This document shows, in pieces, positions 22,001-33,880 of a stretch of DNA of 64,000 nucleotides (positions are counted from its first letter, which is position 1; the number at the start of each line of letters is the position of its first letter). A program made the position numbers and the translations under genes. A model generated the notes under the pieces. It was not told the DNA's origin, did no database searches, and saw nothing but the letters and a program-made list of their open reading frames with translations. This DNA comes from Megaleporinus macrocephalus (lineage: Eukaryota > Chordata > Actinopteri > Characiformes > Anostomidae): NCBI GenBank assembly GCA_021613375.1, contig CM038720.1, positions 5,294,462-5,358,461 on the forward strand. Reading direction: 5' to 3'.

Positions 22001-23076
22001 AAGGCTTTGTAAGAGCCTTGACACACGTTCACAAGCATAACAAAAGAACATTCCTCTTATCACATAATTTAATGGAGTGTGAGAGCGAAAACCTGTCAGG
22101 CAGCTATCTCTCCTGAAAATATCCCTCAATCCAACAAGACAGGAAAAAAATCTCTCACGGTCCCTCTGCCTTAGGCGACCACAAAAAGTACTCCAAATCC
22201 AATTTTAAAAAGAGGAATTACAACAATTCATATGAGGATATGACTTAACAAATACATATGGAAACCTCAGAAAATAAAAAAACAATAACCAAATTCAGGC
22301 TGGTCGACCCATCGGACCCTCCAATGGACCTGTCCCTGCCTAACACCTATATCCCTCAACATCGAAAAAGAAAAAAAAACATCTGAGTACATCTTCAATG
22401 TACTTGTCCCCATATCAAAACCTTCATGTTTCAATCTATTAAAACCAAAAGAAGAATTCTATGTTTAGACAAAACACATGCAGTAAAGCTCAAACACTAA
22501 AGAATACAAGATGTTAAACAAAACCCAATACTACACAGTATAACTTTCAAAAACATAACACTCTGCAGCTCCTCAGCAGCATCGACTCCTCATGTAGCAT
22601 CAATCATGTGTTGACTCCGGGCTTGTTAGCACCCTGTCCTCATAACAGTCTCCAGTCCATCCTTATTGTCCATGGTTGGATCATCTGAAAATCCAACCAC
22701 CTCTTGAATGATCTTCTAGTGGTGTCCTAAAAAGAAAGAAAAACACCGCCAACCAGTATCTTTTGCAAAAACAACAGATGCAAGTTAAGATATCCTATTA
22801 GATTATCACCTTATAGTTAACTGTGAAACTAACAGTATCATACTTTCCCATTATCCTAAGTTATAAATCACCTCTTCTATTTCCCCCTTCAAATGCACTA
22901 CAACATAATAAAAGACTACTAAATAATCCAATAATCTAATAACAACCAAAATAAATGCTGAGAGTATAATAATAAAAGATATTCAAAATGGATATTTCTC
23001 CACCAATTCACACTCTAACCTCACTTCCTCATCATCGTCACTGTCAGTCCTTCGTAGTAACGGCATCTGAACTTGA
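22001..23076 (-). other. Proviral 3' untranslated region
   Basis: About 1.1 kb of A/T-rich sequence between the env stop and the polypurine tract. No accessory frame with recognisable motifs was seen on the sense strand. Confidence 0.5.
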
Positions 23077-25927
23077 TTACCCAGGCGTCACAACTCCAAT
23101 CCATCTCAACAACATAGCTTTCGCACAAGTCAGCAACAACGTACAAAAACAGAACATCAAACACAAAGATATAAGAGCCGCTATCATAACCTGAGCCAAC
23201 ATTGCTCCCAATGGTCCAAATTTCTCCTGTAACCAAGCATTTGCAGACCATCCGGCTCCTTCCGAAGGGCCAAACGCATCCCTTATATGCTTCAATGCAT
23301 CTATAACACTCGTCATATTATCAGTACTATCAGGAACCAAAGTATAACAAGCATCTCCTGTCAAATTCAAAGCCATACACAAACCACCTTGCTTAGCCAA
23401 AAGACAATCAAGAGCCATGTCATGTTTCAACAATGTCAGTCTATGACTCTTCTGAGTATTTGTCAAATATTCAAACCCTTTAATAGTCTCATTTGCAAAA
23501 CCTTGTAGGGTATAAGTAATATTATCAATGTGATCTGCCAAAAACGTCACACCATACCATGGAAATAATCCTATACCCCATTTCTCTCCTAAGCTTATCC
23601 TCCAATGATAAGACTCCAATTTGTGAAATTGTGCCATTTCTCTTTTCCTCCTGCTACCAGAAACAACATTAGACTGAACCTCATCGGGAACCTCTCCTTT
23701 CTGAATAGTAAAAACCTCATATGGAAGCTTCAGAGTTGCCATGTAACAACATCCTGTCCATCCATATGGTAGAAATATATATGCTTTATCACCACAAACC
23801 CACCAAATATCCTTGAAATTGCCTATAGTTACATTTCCAGGAATATTTTGATGTCGCACCATCAACACTCTATTCTGCCTACGATGTGGTATCTGAAAAG
23901 ACACTCTATGCAATTGATCCATAGTCTTAGATTTAGACTCACCCAAATTCATCATATAGTTGTCACAATCTGATATTCCCATAAACACTTCAGCCCCCTC
24001 ACGATCATCCTTTGAACAAAAACAATCTTCGGCCGCCACAGATTTCACTTCCAGTGCATCAGGAATCGCTTTTATCATATTCTCATGCTGGTCAAGTAGA
24101 TTCACATACGGTAACTCTCTTAACCAAGAACAATTATGCTTAGGCCTGAACAGATGCACTGACAAAGCCATCCACGCATCTTCTGCTGACTTTTGCTGAT
24201 ATAACAACCACGACAATACATAAGACTGACATTTAGCAAGCAACGGCTCTGGTACCGTCTCTAAAACCGAAGGCCATGTGCTTTGCGTTGGAACTTTCAC
24301 CACGCATGGACAATTCAACTTCCTAACTGATCTTACAGAATGAGTCAACTGCTGATACCACAGGTTCCTACCTGCCCATGGATCTACAATTTGTAACACC
24401 GAGGAATCAAATCCATATGCCTTCCACTTAGTCTCTCTCTTTTGTAATGCTCTATAATGGTCAGTCATGTCCTCTGGTGTCCTATCAAAGTCAAAAAACT
24501 CCTCGTCCACTCCTGAAATAGTCCCCTGAATGGATGAATCCATGTCACTCGCATCCACTATCTGTTCTCTCTTTTCAAAAACCTCTTCACTATTATTTGC
24601 ACTCAGCTCTACCATATACTGCTGAGTTACATTTACTACTTCCTCAAAATTCAAAAATGTCACATTAGGCATCTCTGTCACATTTGCAGGCGACAGGATT
24701 GTTGTCCCCGTCTTATTATCAAAGGTCACTCTTGACCCAACCTTAGGTGTAGTATTTCCCAAAGTGACAGAAGTAGAAGTTGTCACCATTGTTGTAGTAA
24801 CCTCAATCTCCTTCAAAGTCATAACTGAAGTAGTAACCTGAACTGATTTATTAACACTCTTAGTTGTGTCTAATGCTAAAGTATTCAACTGTGTAATGTT
24901 CACCCTCGGAGTGGTTACTGTCATAGCTCTCTCCTGAACCCTTGTAGCTACTGTAAGAGCCCCAACCGAGCTCAAATCTTTTATCATAACTACCACATGA
25001 CGAGTTATGTAACCCCCTGTCCATACATTTACAAATGGAATCATAATTTGAAACTCTGGCTCAAAATAAGTACATGTATACTCCCCTTGATCTTCCCATG
25101 TAACATTACGCACAGCAAGAGAACAATCATCCCTAACTTTCGGCCATCTCATATCATTATACAGAAGATACTTCCTCTTTTTTACAAGGCACTGTATCAA
25201 CTTCAAATCCTGCTAACACATCTTCACCTCGACTATTTTTCCATATGGGAGGATTATTACCACCCACATTAAACCTACTACATTTACAAGGAAGATGACC
25301 CATTCTTCCTAACTTAACTCTGACAACTGTCTTCAAAGAATTTGGCGTCGTCATTATCATCTGAGGTGCTAACGTAGTTAAATGTGACACATTCATACTT
25401 TCAGTGACTTCCAATGATGGAAGTGTAGAGTTACCTACTGTCACTTCAATCTTAGTTTTCGGAACGTTTTGGTCTAACCCTTTTCCTAACTGGCCTCGGA
25501 CTTCTTTGACTAACTGGCTCTCTAAATTCTCCTGCAGTGGGATCACCCCCCTTTGAAACCTTTGATGCTTCACACCCCTCTGGAATAGACTCTGCTGCTT
25601 CTGGGACATATTGAAAATCAATGTCACCAAATCTTCCTTCCTGTCCAGCAACTGCAGAGTCATTCCTGGCATCATCAGAAAAATACACAGAATCATCATA
25701 ATGATCCTCAACCTGAACAGTCTCCTGTTCCTGATTTTGACTTTGGAGACCATCATGCATCTCTTCTTCTCCTCCTGGCTCACTTGAGCCTTCAACATCT
25801 TGGCTCTGTGAGCAAGGCACCTCTTCGCTTGGCGCTTTAACACAATGCGATAAATGATACCACTTTGGAGACCCTTTAACCTGAACCGCAGTTCCAGTAC
25901 TGCGAACAACCTCAAATGGTCCCTCAC
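23077..25927 (-). pseudogene. env: Retroviral env with Ig V-like domain, frameshifted
   Basis: Envelope glycoprotein precursor, split into two frames that overlap at 25157-25206; the shift lies at or near a T6 run at 25178-25183. The start is uncertain; Met codons at 25798 or 25756 precede a hydrophobic leader. The surface part has a Cys-to-Cys segment resembling an Ig V-set domain: first Cys in GHLPCKC, Trp in PPIWKNS, then LAVRNVTWEDQGEYTC. A Thr/Ser-rich, many-NxT, mucin-like stretch follows. A furin-type RRKR lies before the transmembrane subunit, which has a KQGGLCMALN segment like the gamma-type immunosuppressive/CXnC region, a C-terminal membrane anchor and a very short tail. The frameshift falls inside the Ig-like domain, so the protein is not made as one chain from this copy. 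Confidence 0.85.
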
Positions 25928-26616
25928 GGCGTTCGTTATACCATTTCCTTCTAAATACTTTCACAAACACCTTATCTCCTGGTTGCACTGTGCTCCTCTT
26001 TTGCTCCTCAAGCTGCTGCTGCTCCTCCTCTTTTCTCTGCCTGTCAGAAACGTACGTAGATATTCTTTTATGCAAATTAGCCTTATATGTAATGTACGCT
26101 CTCATCTTGTCTTCCAAAAGGCCTAAGCTTGGACCCTTTCCACTCACACGCAAACAAGGTGTTGGCATTTGCCTTCCCGTAATCAACTCATGAGGCGTCA
26201 TATGTAAATCACGCAGCTCACTTGAGCGACACACCATTAATGCCAATGGAAGTGCTGCTATCCAATTTAAACCCGTGTGCTGACAGATCTTAAGAATGCG
26301 ATTTTTTAAGACACCATTCATTTTTTCACAGATTCCCTGACTCTGTGGATGATAAACTGCACCTAGGCGCTGTTTAATTCCCAGCTTTTGTAAGATCAAT
26401 TTCACCGTCTTATCCACAAACTCTTTCCCATTATCTGAGGATATCCGATCTGGAAGTCCCCACCTGCTTATAACCTCTCTACACGAAAACTTGGCAACTG
26501 ATTGAGCATCCTTACGCTTAGTTGCACAGGCCTCAGGCCACCTGGGAAAATCTATCAATAACTACTAACATATATCTCTTCCCGTCAACTGGTTTTATCA
26601 TGTCAACAAAGTCCAC
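25452..26616 (-). pseudogene. pol: Retroviral integrase remnant (pol)
   Basis: Integrase catalytic core starting at the first catalytic Asp (VDF at 26608-26616), then an RWPEAC segment, second Asp in SSDNGKEF, and Glu in QGICEKMNG, so all three DDE residues are visible. An SH3-like C-terminal region (PGDKVFVKVF ... EGPFEVV) and a long acidic tail ending in Arg/Lys follow. One extra base in the G3 at 26544-26546 separates the first Asp from the rest. The HHCC zinc domain and everything upstream (protease, RT, RNase H) are missing. The 3' part overlaps the open env frame by up to about 475 nt. Confidence 0.85.
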
Positions 26617-28617
26617 AATTATAGCACACTTCTGAAGACTGTTGAACATTCGGAATAAACCTTCCTCCTCTTCCTTTTCCTAAATATCCTCGACCTCTTC
26701 CTCTCCAAGTCCGCATTTGGCCAAACACTGGCTGTGGACAGGAAACAACTGGTACCACAGATGATGGCTGTATCACTTGGGGCTGAATCTGATTCTGCTG
26801 TGGTTGTGATGATGATTGACCCAACAGAGGCTGACTCTGTATGACCAGAGCCTGTTTCTTCTCCTTCTTCTTGTTGTCCACCAGTTGTATTTGGTTCAGT
26901 TTTCTGAGGGTCTCTTGGTCCTGTTCCTTCTGATCATGTTCCTTCTTCCTATATAGCTCCACTTGATGGGCTATGTGATCCGTATAAACACTCTTTGCCA
27001 TGCTTCCAAGACCAACCACTTCTGCCAGTTTACTCCTCACTGGAAGAGGCAGCCCCTTCTGTATTTTAGCTCGCAGGATGGACTGCTCCATTTGATTCAA
27101 ATCTGGATCATTTCCTGTAACATTTCTCCACACTTGATGAGCTCTCGACACATAAGCTCTTGGATTTTCGTCCTGTCCCAGTGGTTCAATCAGAATGTTA
27201 TCAGGATGTACATTTGTTGGAAATGTATCTCTCAGTGCTCTCCACACACGACCTCTATTAGCAGAAAACAGCTCTGGATCATTCACAGCTGTCCCCACAT
27301 ATCGATTAAGTCCCGATTTCTGTAGAATCTCCTCCATTGCTGGAACTCCAAGGAGATTAGCCAAAAGTCTTTTGATGTCTCCCATGGCAGGCTGTGTTCC
27401 AACCATAATCTCATCCAACTTCAAAATCCAAGGATGCGCTCCATCCTGGAGAGTAGGTAACTTCTCAAGTATGTCTGACATGTCTGTATTCTGCCAAGGC
27501 TTGTACTCCAAACTCTGTCCTCGGACGATAACTGGACACATCTTCTTGTGTGACTTCCCTTTTCTGGAATATAGTAAATATCTCATACCTGATTTTTGGG
27601 AATCTTCTTTCCGAAGCTCTTTCTTCCGTAACTGCAACTCCCTTAATTGCTTCTCCAATGCTTTTTGGATTTATCCAAGTACGAAAGGCATTGATCTATA
27701 CTTCTTTCAACCTCTTCTAAGGCCCTCCTTTTATCGTCTTTTATTCTAGTACTAGATGTCGTCGGAAAAAACCCTCTTGAAGACAAAACATCTCTTTCCA
27801 GATCTTCATCACTTTCTCCATATTCACTCTCATCAGAACCATCATCTCCTGAATCATCTTCTTCTTGCCTCCATGATTTATCTCCCCTCTTTTCTGCTCT
27901 TTCCAGCATTCGCCTGACTTCAGGATCATATCCTCCCATGATCTCCACCAAATCACTTTGATCATCATCAGCAGATTCCATCTTCCTCATTCTCCATTCA
28001 CCCTTTGTTTCCAGATGTGTCATTTTCTTCTTGCATTTAGAGCTTGGATACATCTTTATAGTTGTTTCCGCTTGGCCTCGCTCTATTATTCGATCATCTT
28101 CATCTCTAATTTGATAATCACCCTCCTGGCTGATCACTGGGAGCTGAGGATAAACTTCTTCAAACTTCACTTCCTTCTCATAAGGTGGGGGTTTCTTCAC
28201 TCCATCCATGTGTGAGTATGGTGCCCTAATGTCTGCCATTAACTTTTCTGTTTCTCTTGCATTTTTTCCTATTTCTACTACAGCTCTGTCTCTCTTACTT
28301 TTTGCGGCGTTAATCAATTTTTGTCCCTCTTTTTCGAATAACTCAAGAATACCAAGTTCCATCTGTCTCTTCTCTTTCCTTTTCACTCCTCTTTTCCCCT
28401 TTTTCTGATCTGCTTTATATGTGGACACAAGCACCTCCATTGTCTTAATCACATCTGGATTAAGTGTTCCCTCCACTGGCCACGGTTGGTCAATCTCTGG
28501 CCAACGCTTATGCCACTTTTCTGATATCTTTGCGATACCTTTAACTAAAGGATTATTCCTCTGTACCACATCAACTGGAGTAATTACTTTCGAAGACTTA
28601 ATGTCCTTTTTTGACAT
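26603..28617 (-). pseudogene. gag: Retroviral gag, frameshifted and 3'-truncated
   Basis: The first frame (28617 to 27643) gives a charged matrix region with a PPPY late-domain motif (KKPPPYEKE) and an acidic stretch. The second frame (27658 to 26603) continues a coiled-coil-like Lys/Glu/Leu segment, then capsid with a major-homology-like segment (GQDENPRAYVSRAHQVW), a Gln-rich linker, an RG-rich box (WRGRGRGYLGKGRGG) and the first half of a zinc knuckle, CYNCG. The frames meet at an A5 (sense) at 27662-27666, a one-base lesion or less likely a slip site. After CYNCG the sequence jumps into integrase and stops within a few codons. The start codon MSKKDIKSS at 28617 is the first in frame. Confidence 0.85.
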
Positions 28618-30604
28618 TGTAGTGATTTACTTATATTCCCTTATTGTAAACTAAAATAAAATTAATGAATGAACAAAATCAATTTGCCAACTCCAAAAGA
28701 ATTAAACCGCATGAATATAATAACAATTCACACACTAGGACCAAAATAAACCATGCACAACAATGAAACTCACATTTGTAAATTCTAACAAAATTTAAAC
28801 CAATGCATATATTGCCCTATTTAATTAAATGCATTGACTGATCAATCCGTTGCCAAGCTTCTTCTGTGTGTAACTACACATACACATCTAGTATGCTGAG
28901 TAAAACATTCTCATAATAGCCCAATAAGTAAAAACAGATTAAATGTGTATCAATAATACTAACTAAAAATAAGTATACATATACATATATGTATAATACA
29001 TGTTTACTGAAAGAGTTTGTGGATAATGGCACCTGATTCAGTGACGTCAGCTCCTTTCCGAGCACAGAACCGCAGCCCCTCCTTTTCAACACTCCGGTCC
29101 GCTTTTTTTTTTCACTCACAGTCGAAGTCAGTCAGGAGGAGGAAAAAAACAAATCAGCCTATTACCATCCACACTTCAAAAAAATTTGCTCATTTATCAG
29201 CACTGAAATCAATCTTTTCAAGAACATCAACAACAAAAAGATTTCAGTTTATTTATTAGCACCCAGCACACCTTATAAACAACTTCTTCACCCATTCCAA
29301 TGCACACCAAACATCCTCACTGATCCCTTCTCTTCAAAATCACAAACGTCTTTTTTTTATAGGGGCTCATAAATTTTAACCAATTAGAGCTATCAAAGTC
29401 CCCCAAAAAGGCTCATATTGTTACAAAAATTTGGGATGCTCATAAGAAAATCGCATATATATATAGATATATATATATTATATGTTGTGTGTTATTATAT
29501 ATTGTATTTATTACTATTTACTAAAACAGTTACAAACTTATAAGATACTAAATCGCCTATTCCCTCTTTTTTTTCCTCACAAAGAGACCAAAAAAAAAAC
29601 ATCAATCAAGACAGACAAACACACACAGACACACACACCGCCGGCACACAGAAAGAGCTAAGAAAAATAGGGAGGGGGAGAGAGAGAAAAAGAGAGAGGA
29701 GGAGTCCCTTAGAGCCCACAAAAACATAAAAACACAAGGGGAGGGAGAAAGACCCTCACCCACAGAGGAAAGGCACCCCCCTTTTTCAGAACGACAGAGC
29801 AGCTGCAGAAGGACAGATCCACCAAAATTTTGCGTCCTTCAAAAACCAATTAACATTAATCCCACTATAAACTCCACTTAGCATGCTTCTTTTTCCATTT
29901 CTCTTTGTCACCATAACTCTTTTCTCTTTTATTTCCCTTTTTTTCCTGTATTACTCTATATTCTCTTCACTTTTAATTCTCTTTTTCACTTTATATCCTA
30001 TTTCTCGTTATGCTGCGCAGTCACGTATTTCTCTTCATTCTCAATCTTATTCTTTATTTATTCCTTCACCATTCCTATTTCTATGACGTAATTTCTCTTC
30101 ACTTTTTCTAACTTCTTTAACAACTTCTCTTTAACTTCTACTCTTTATTTCCAACTCTTTTTCATTTTAACCTTAACACTTTCCCGAAAGCTACGTTCAC
30201 GCTAGTGAGATTAAGTCCCTGACTTACCGGCGGAATAGAGATAAAGGCCTGTTCTACTCCACTCTTGCACGACGACATTAAACATCACTTACAGCGTTAC
30301 TAATTAAGCTTTAATACTGCAGTTCCAATACTTCAACATTTCCTTATTTCCTTATTCATTCCCCCTTTTTTATTGTGATTACAATAAAATTTAGAGCAGA
30401 GAAAAACTTTAAAGCATCAACAACACTCGCATTATCCACCCCTGCAACAGGTCTGATCGGTGTGGCCCAGATTAGCCTACGCATACACGCAACCAGCACA
30501 CAAGGAGAGAGGATGCTCACCAGATCTGCCGGCTCGGCGTGAAACGCTGAAGGCTTCCGCAGACCGAGGCCACAACACGTCCGTGTCTTCGTGACGCCAA
30601 AAAA
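28618..30604 (-). other. Proviral 5' leader, about 2 kb, non-coding
   Basis: Unusually long segment between 5' LTR and gag. It holds (AT)n at about 29457-29480, a 200 bp strand-asymmetric purine/pyrimidine block at 29580-29800, and T-rich DNA at 29880-30200. It presumably carries packaging and splice-donor signals, but none can be pinpointed. No conserved frame was seen. Confidence 0.5.
30588..30599 (-). other. Candidate primer binding site (serine-tRNA-like)
   Basis: TGGCGTCACGAA in element sense starts 5 nt after the 5' LTR (spacer TTTTT). It begins with the required TGG and, from memory, complements the 3' end of tRNA-Ser (acceptor end CGTGACG-CCA). Only about 12 nt match; the next bases do not. 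Confidence 0.5.
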
Positions 30605-31073
30605 TGATGTTTATTCTTCTTCTGTGACGACGCGCTGTTGATAGCTTAAAGAAAAACTCTGCAGATACCAACTTAGTTGTAAATGAATTTATTATACAAA
30701 AAAGTATAGCATCTTATCTGACATCCGACGTCCAATCTTCTGATGCCAGAGAGAGGCCTTCTCTTCCCCTAATCTGAAGACGCTCTGAAATGTGTTTGCC
30801 GAACCTCGTGTTTAAGTACCCCATTTACCATTCTGAGCCCCAAGACCTTTGGCCCAAATACATTCCCCATATGTGGTAGAAAAACAACGGCCCCAAGATT
30901 TTACTAATACAAGCCAGATGTTTCCCAGACCTACCATACATTAACCTCTGACCCTAAGTCTCTCTGCAAACATTCTCTTTGCACAGCAAAAGATGAACGT
31001 CGGATTTTGTATGCAGCTTAATACATATATATAATGTATGAATATAAAAATATATATGGAAAATTACACTACA
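30605..31073 (-). repeat. Retroviral 5' LTR (469 bp)
   Basis: Direct repeat of 21520-21988, same length and reading as identical. Followed on the plus strand by CTTG, the target duplication. Confidence 0.92.
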
Positions 31074-33880
31074 CTTGTTATGTCTTGAATGAGTTTTAGT
31101 AAGATTTATTTTGTCAAGTAAACTTAATTCAGCCAAGTTAAGACTCAAGTGACCGCCCTGTTATGGACTGGAGGCCTGTTCAAAGGGGTTCCAGCCTTCT
31201 GCTCAGTGAGTGGCTGGAATGAGCTTCAGCATCAGCAGCCCCTATGATCCAGAGGATTGGCAGTTAAGATAACGAATGGATGACTGAATGAATGAACAAC
31301 TGCAGTGCAACTCATTAGTTAGGTTTGTTGTTTTGTCCCTGTTTGCATTTGAAATGAAACTCAAATAGGGATATGTTCAGCTTCTTAAAGCAAAAGCCCA
31401 CTCCAGAATGACTGGCAGATATAAACAGGACTTCCAGAAATGTTGATTTCATAAGAGCATTAACAGACCAAGTTACAACTGTGCAGCCACAAATCAGCCT
31501 GGTGATTAAAAACCTGTTTTCAACTGAGAAGTCAAATGATCTGATTAATATACTGACAGATTTCACCTGGAAGACAGGTTTGAGTTGCCTTTACAATGTC
31601 AAAAGCAGAGTATTGTTCCATCAAACAGTAAAGTGAGGGACAGAAAAGTACAGTATAAACAATTACACAGGTTTTAGACTTAAAAAGTAAGTAACCAAGA
31701 TAACCTGAAACGTTGAGTTTGTTAAATTGTATGTTATAAGTTGACATGTAATTTACAGATAATTGATCTATTTATTTAATATTGTGAGTTGTTTAATTTC
31801 TTTAAGTATAAGATCTGCAGCATTTCTTAAAGTGTGTAGATTTAAAAATTACAGAAAATATATTAGATACATCCACAAAAAGATTGCATGTGATCAAAAA
31901 ACAAATGCCTGTAACTGTAAAAGTAAAAATCTTAAAACATAAATGTTCTCTTTATAGAGATCTTATCATTAGGCTACTCATCTCTGCCTCTCCCTCTTAC
32001 TCTATACAACTACTCCCTCCTTATTTATTACATTTCAGTGCCTGCATTCATGATATCTGTAGACATATGTGAATGTTGCCAATGACCGTAAAACAGTCTT
32101 GACTTTGTTCTCAATTAAAAATGCTCTGGTAGCAAATTAAATCTTGAAGAGGAGGATTCAAATATTCTACAAGTGACAATATACTTAATTGATGTCCTGA
32201 ACCAGGCATAGAAAATGGCATACATCAGTGGATTTAAAGATGAGTTAATAAGTTGCAGCCAGCCAAACACAACCCACACCACTGACCCAGATGCGACACT
32301 GTCCAGTGAAAGAGAACTTATATAAAAGGGTATCCAGCAAGCCAGATAAACAAAAATGACAGTTCCTAGTTTTTTTGCTGCTTTAGTTTCAGAAGAACCT
32401 GAAACTCTAACTCCATTTTTATGTGAGGCAACGTTCGCCACAGCTCGGACTGCTTTAGCTTGACGTCTCGCCACCTTAAAAATGACTGAATACAAGACCA
32501 GTATAATAGAACACGGTGTCATGAATGAAAAGACCAGGTCAATGATTATCCACGAGTTTTTCAGAACAACAACACACTCTCCATAACATCTAGTGGAGAT
32601 CTGGGACTGAAGGAGATTGTCATTAAAGTACAAGACCAGGGTGACGTAAAACAGACATAAGGACCAGCCCAGAATGATTAACAGTGAGGTTTTACAAACT
32701 GTGACTCTAGTGGAGTAAAGCAGAGGGTCACAGACAGCAATGAACTGATCGACTGCAATGAAAATCAGGCTGCAGAGAGACGCTGACATGGAGACAAAAC
32801 TGATCAGCGGATAAAGAGTGCATCCCATTTTTCCCAGATACCAACAGGAGTCTATAAATCCTATGACATTCACAGGCATAACAACCAGTCCCACGAGAAG
32901 ATCCGCCACAGACAGAGAGAGGATGAGCAGGTTAGTTGGAGTGTGCAGCTGCTTGAAGTGAGAGATGGAGATGATCACCAGCAGGTTCAGAAACACAGTG
33001 CACACAGATACACATGAGAGACAAATGAACAAAAATATATTCACAGTTCCTGTCCAGACCTCCTTCCTGCAAGATGAATTAATGTTAGGAAAGCAGTAGT
33101 GAATTGTGATGTTTTCTATATAGTCTGTGTCATCCATGTTAAACAGACATTATCAGTGAGATTTGTTATATTTAGGCAGGTTCTCTAATACTTAGGCATA
33201 AACCCTCCCACTATTCTATGATTGGTTAGTTTATGATATTCAAGATTGCATGAGTCACAGGCTTGGCTGTCTGGAGATCAGATGGGAGCAGGGGGGGGTG
33301 GCTACAATAACATTTTATATGACGTTTAGAGTGACCTGAAAAGCCTCCATACTACAACTGACCAGTTGACTACAGCTGAACTCTGAATACCGGCGTGCAC
33401 TAGTCAAATCACGTTCTCACACCTCAACTAATGCCCAACATAGCAAGGTTCTGATAATGTTTTAAAGGAACATTTTTTTAGACAGTGGTTCGCAGATGGC
33501 AAAGAAGGCATCCGCAGCATCGACTAGGACTCCAGAGAATGCCAGTAAGACAGTGCAGGGTCCCAACCTCCGTAGACAGCTATAGAGAAACTGGCCTGTG
33601 AATATCTGCTCTCAAGGCATCACAAAGTGTTGCAGAAACCACTGGCCCTATGTAATGGGTGTGTCTGGGCTTCTATGTTGTCAGTGTTGCCCAACTGCTT
33701 CAAAAATGTTTTCTGAACTCTTGATTCTACTAATCTATTAACTGCTTCCACTATTCACTTATTTCAACCAGGTTTTGTGCATCATCCTCTAGTCCTCTAG
33801 TTCAAACTCTAGCCATTCATCTGGCCACAGAAGAGTTTTCCTCCTTGGATTACCACCTTATCTGGTCCTGGGTGACGAGC
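31074..33880. repeat. Segmental duplication copy (with 21300-21519), carrying a receptor
   Basis: Together with 21300-21519 this matches 37030-40370. Shared are the left flank ('gttccttaactgactgtctg' versus '...aactaactgactg'), a fish repeat near 31150-31250, the receptor, its upstream DNA and a block at 33420-33790 ('aggactccagagaatgccag'). The retrovirus splits this copy only. Confidence 0.8.
32115..33137 (-). CDS. taar: Trace amine-associated receptor with DQF motif, intact (340 aa)
   Basis: Complete single-exon TAAR starting MDDTDYIEN. Position 3.32 is Ser113, Asp200 (5.42) is in the TM5 segment WIIIDLVFSFMTP, and DRY is replaced by D-Q-F at 130-132, as in the gene at 5268. TM7 reads NSSLNPLMYAIFYAWF, matching the TAAR fingerprint. 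It is the intact member of a recently duplicated pair; its twin at 38370 is frameshifted. The retrovirus sits about 1 kb beyond its 3' end, in the same transcriptional orientation, so read-through or altered polyadenylation is conceivable. Confidence 0.94.
   Translation of the reverse strand: MDDTDYIENITIHYCFPNINSSCRKEVWTGTVNIFLFICLSCVSVCTVFLNLLVIISISHFKQLHTPTNLLILSLSVADLLVGLVVMPVNVIGFIDSCWYLGKMGCTLYPLISFVSMSASLCSLIFIAVDQFIAVCDPLLYSTRVTVCKTSLLIILGWSLCLFYVTLVLYFNDNLLQSQISTRCYGECVVVLKNSWIIIDLVFSFMTPCSIILVLYSVIFKVARRQAKAVRAVANVASHKNGVRVSGSSETKAAKKLGTVIFVYLACWIPFYISSLSLDSVASGSVVWVVFGWLQLINSSLNPLMYAIFYAWFRTSIKYIVTCRIFESSSSRFNLLPEHF

Larger units (their letters stand above)
21520..31073 (-). mobile_element. 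Class I-type endogenous retrovirus, pol-deleted, 9.55 kb
   Basis: A complete proviral frame: two 469 bp LTRs in direct orientation reading as identical, TG...CA ends, and a 4 bp target duplication CTTG (21516-21519 and 31074-31077). Inside, in element order on the minus strand, are a tRNA-like primer site, a leader of about 2 kb, gag, an integrase remnant, env and a polypurine tract. Protease, RT, RNase H and the N-terminal zinc domain of integrase are absent. Single-base frameshifts break gag, integrase and env. Gag has a PPPY late motif, and Env has a furin-type site and a gamma-like transmembrane unit, so I place it with gamma/epsilon-like fish retroviruses. LTR identity implies recent insertion. 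It cannot replicate on its own. Confidence 0.9.

Noticed and set aside
22988..23508. Plus-strand frames opposite env
   Set aside because: Antisense of the env transmembrane region; no start context or homology.
27643..27666. Programmed -1 frameshift within gag
   Set aside because: The local heptamer CAAAAAG is not a standard slippery site, and gag is normally one frame; a one-base lesion in the A-run is simpler.
29883..30086. Phe/Leu/Ser-rich frame in the proviral leader
   Set aside because: T-rich low complexity on the antisense strand of the provirus.
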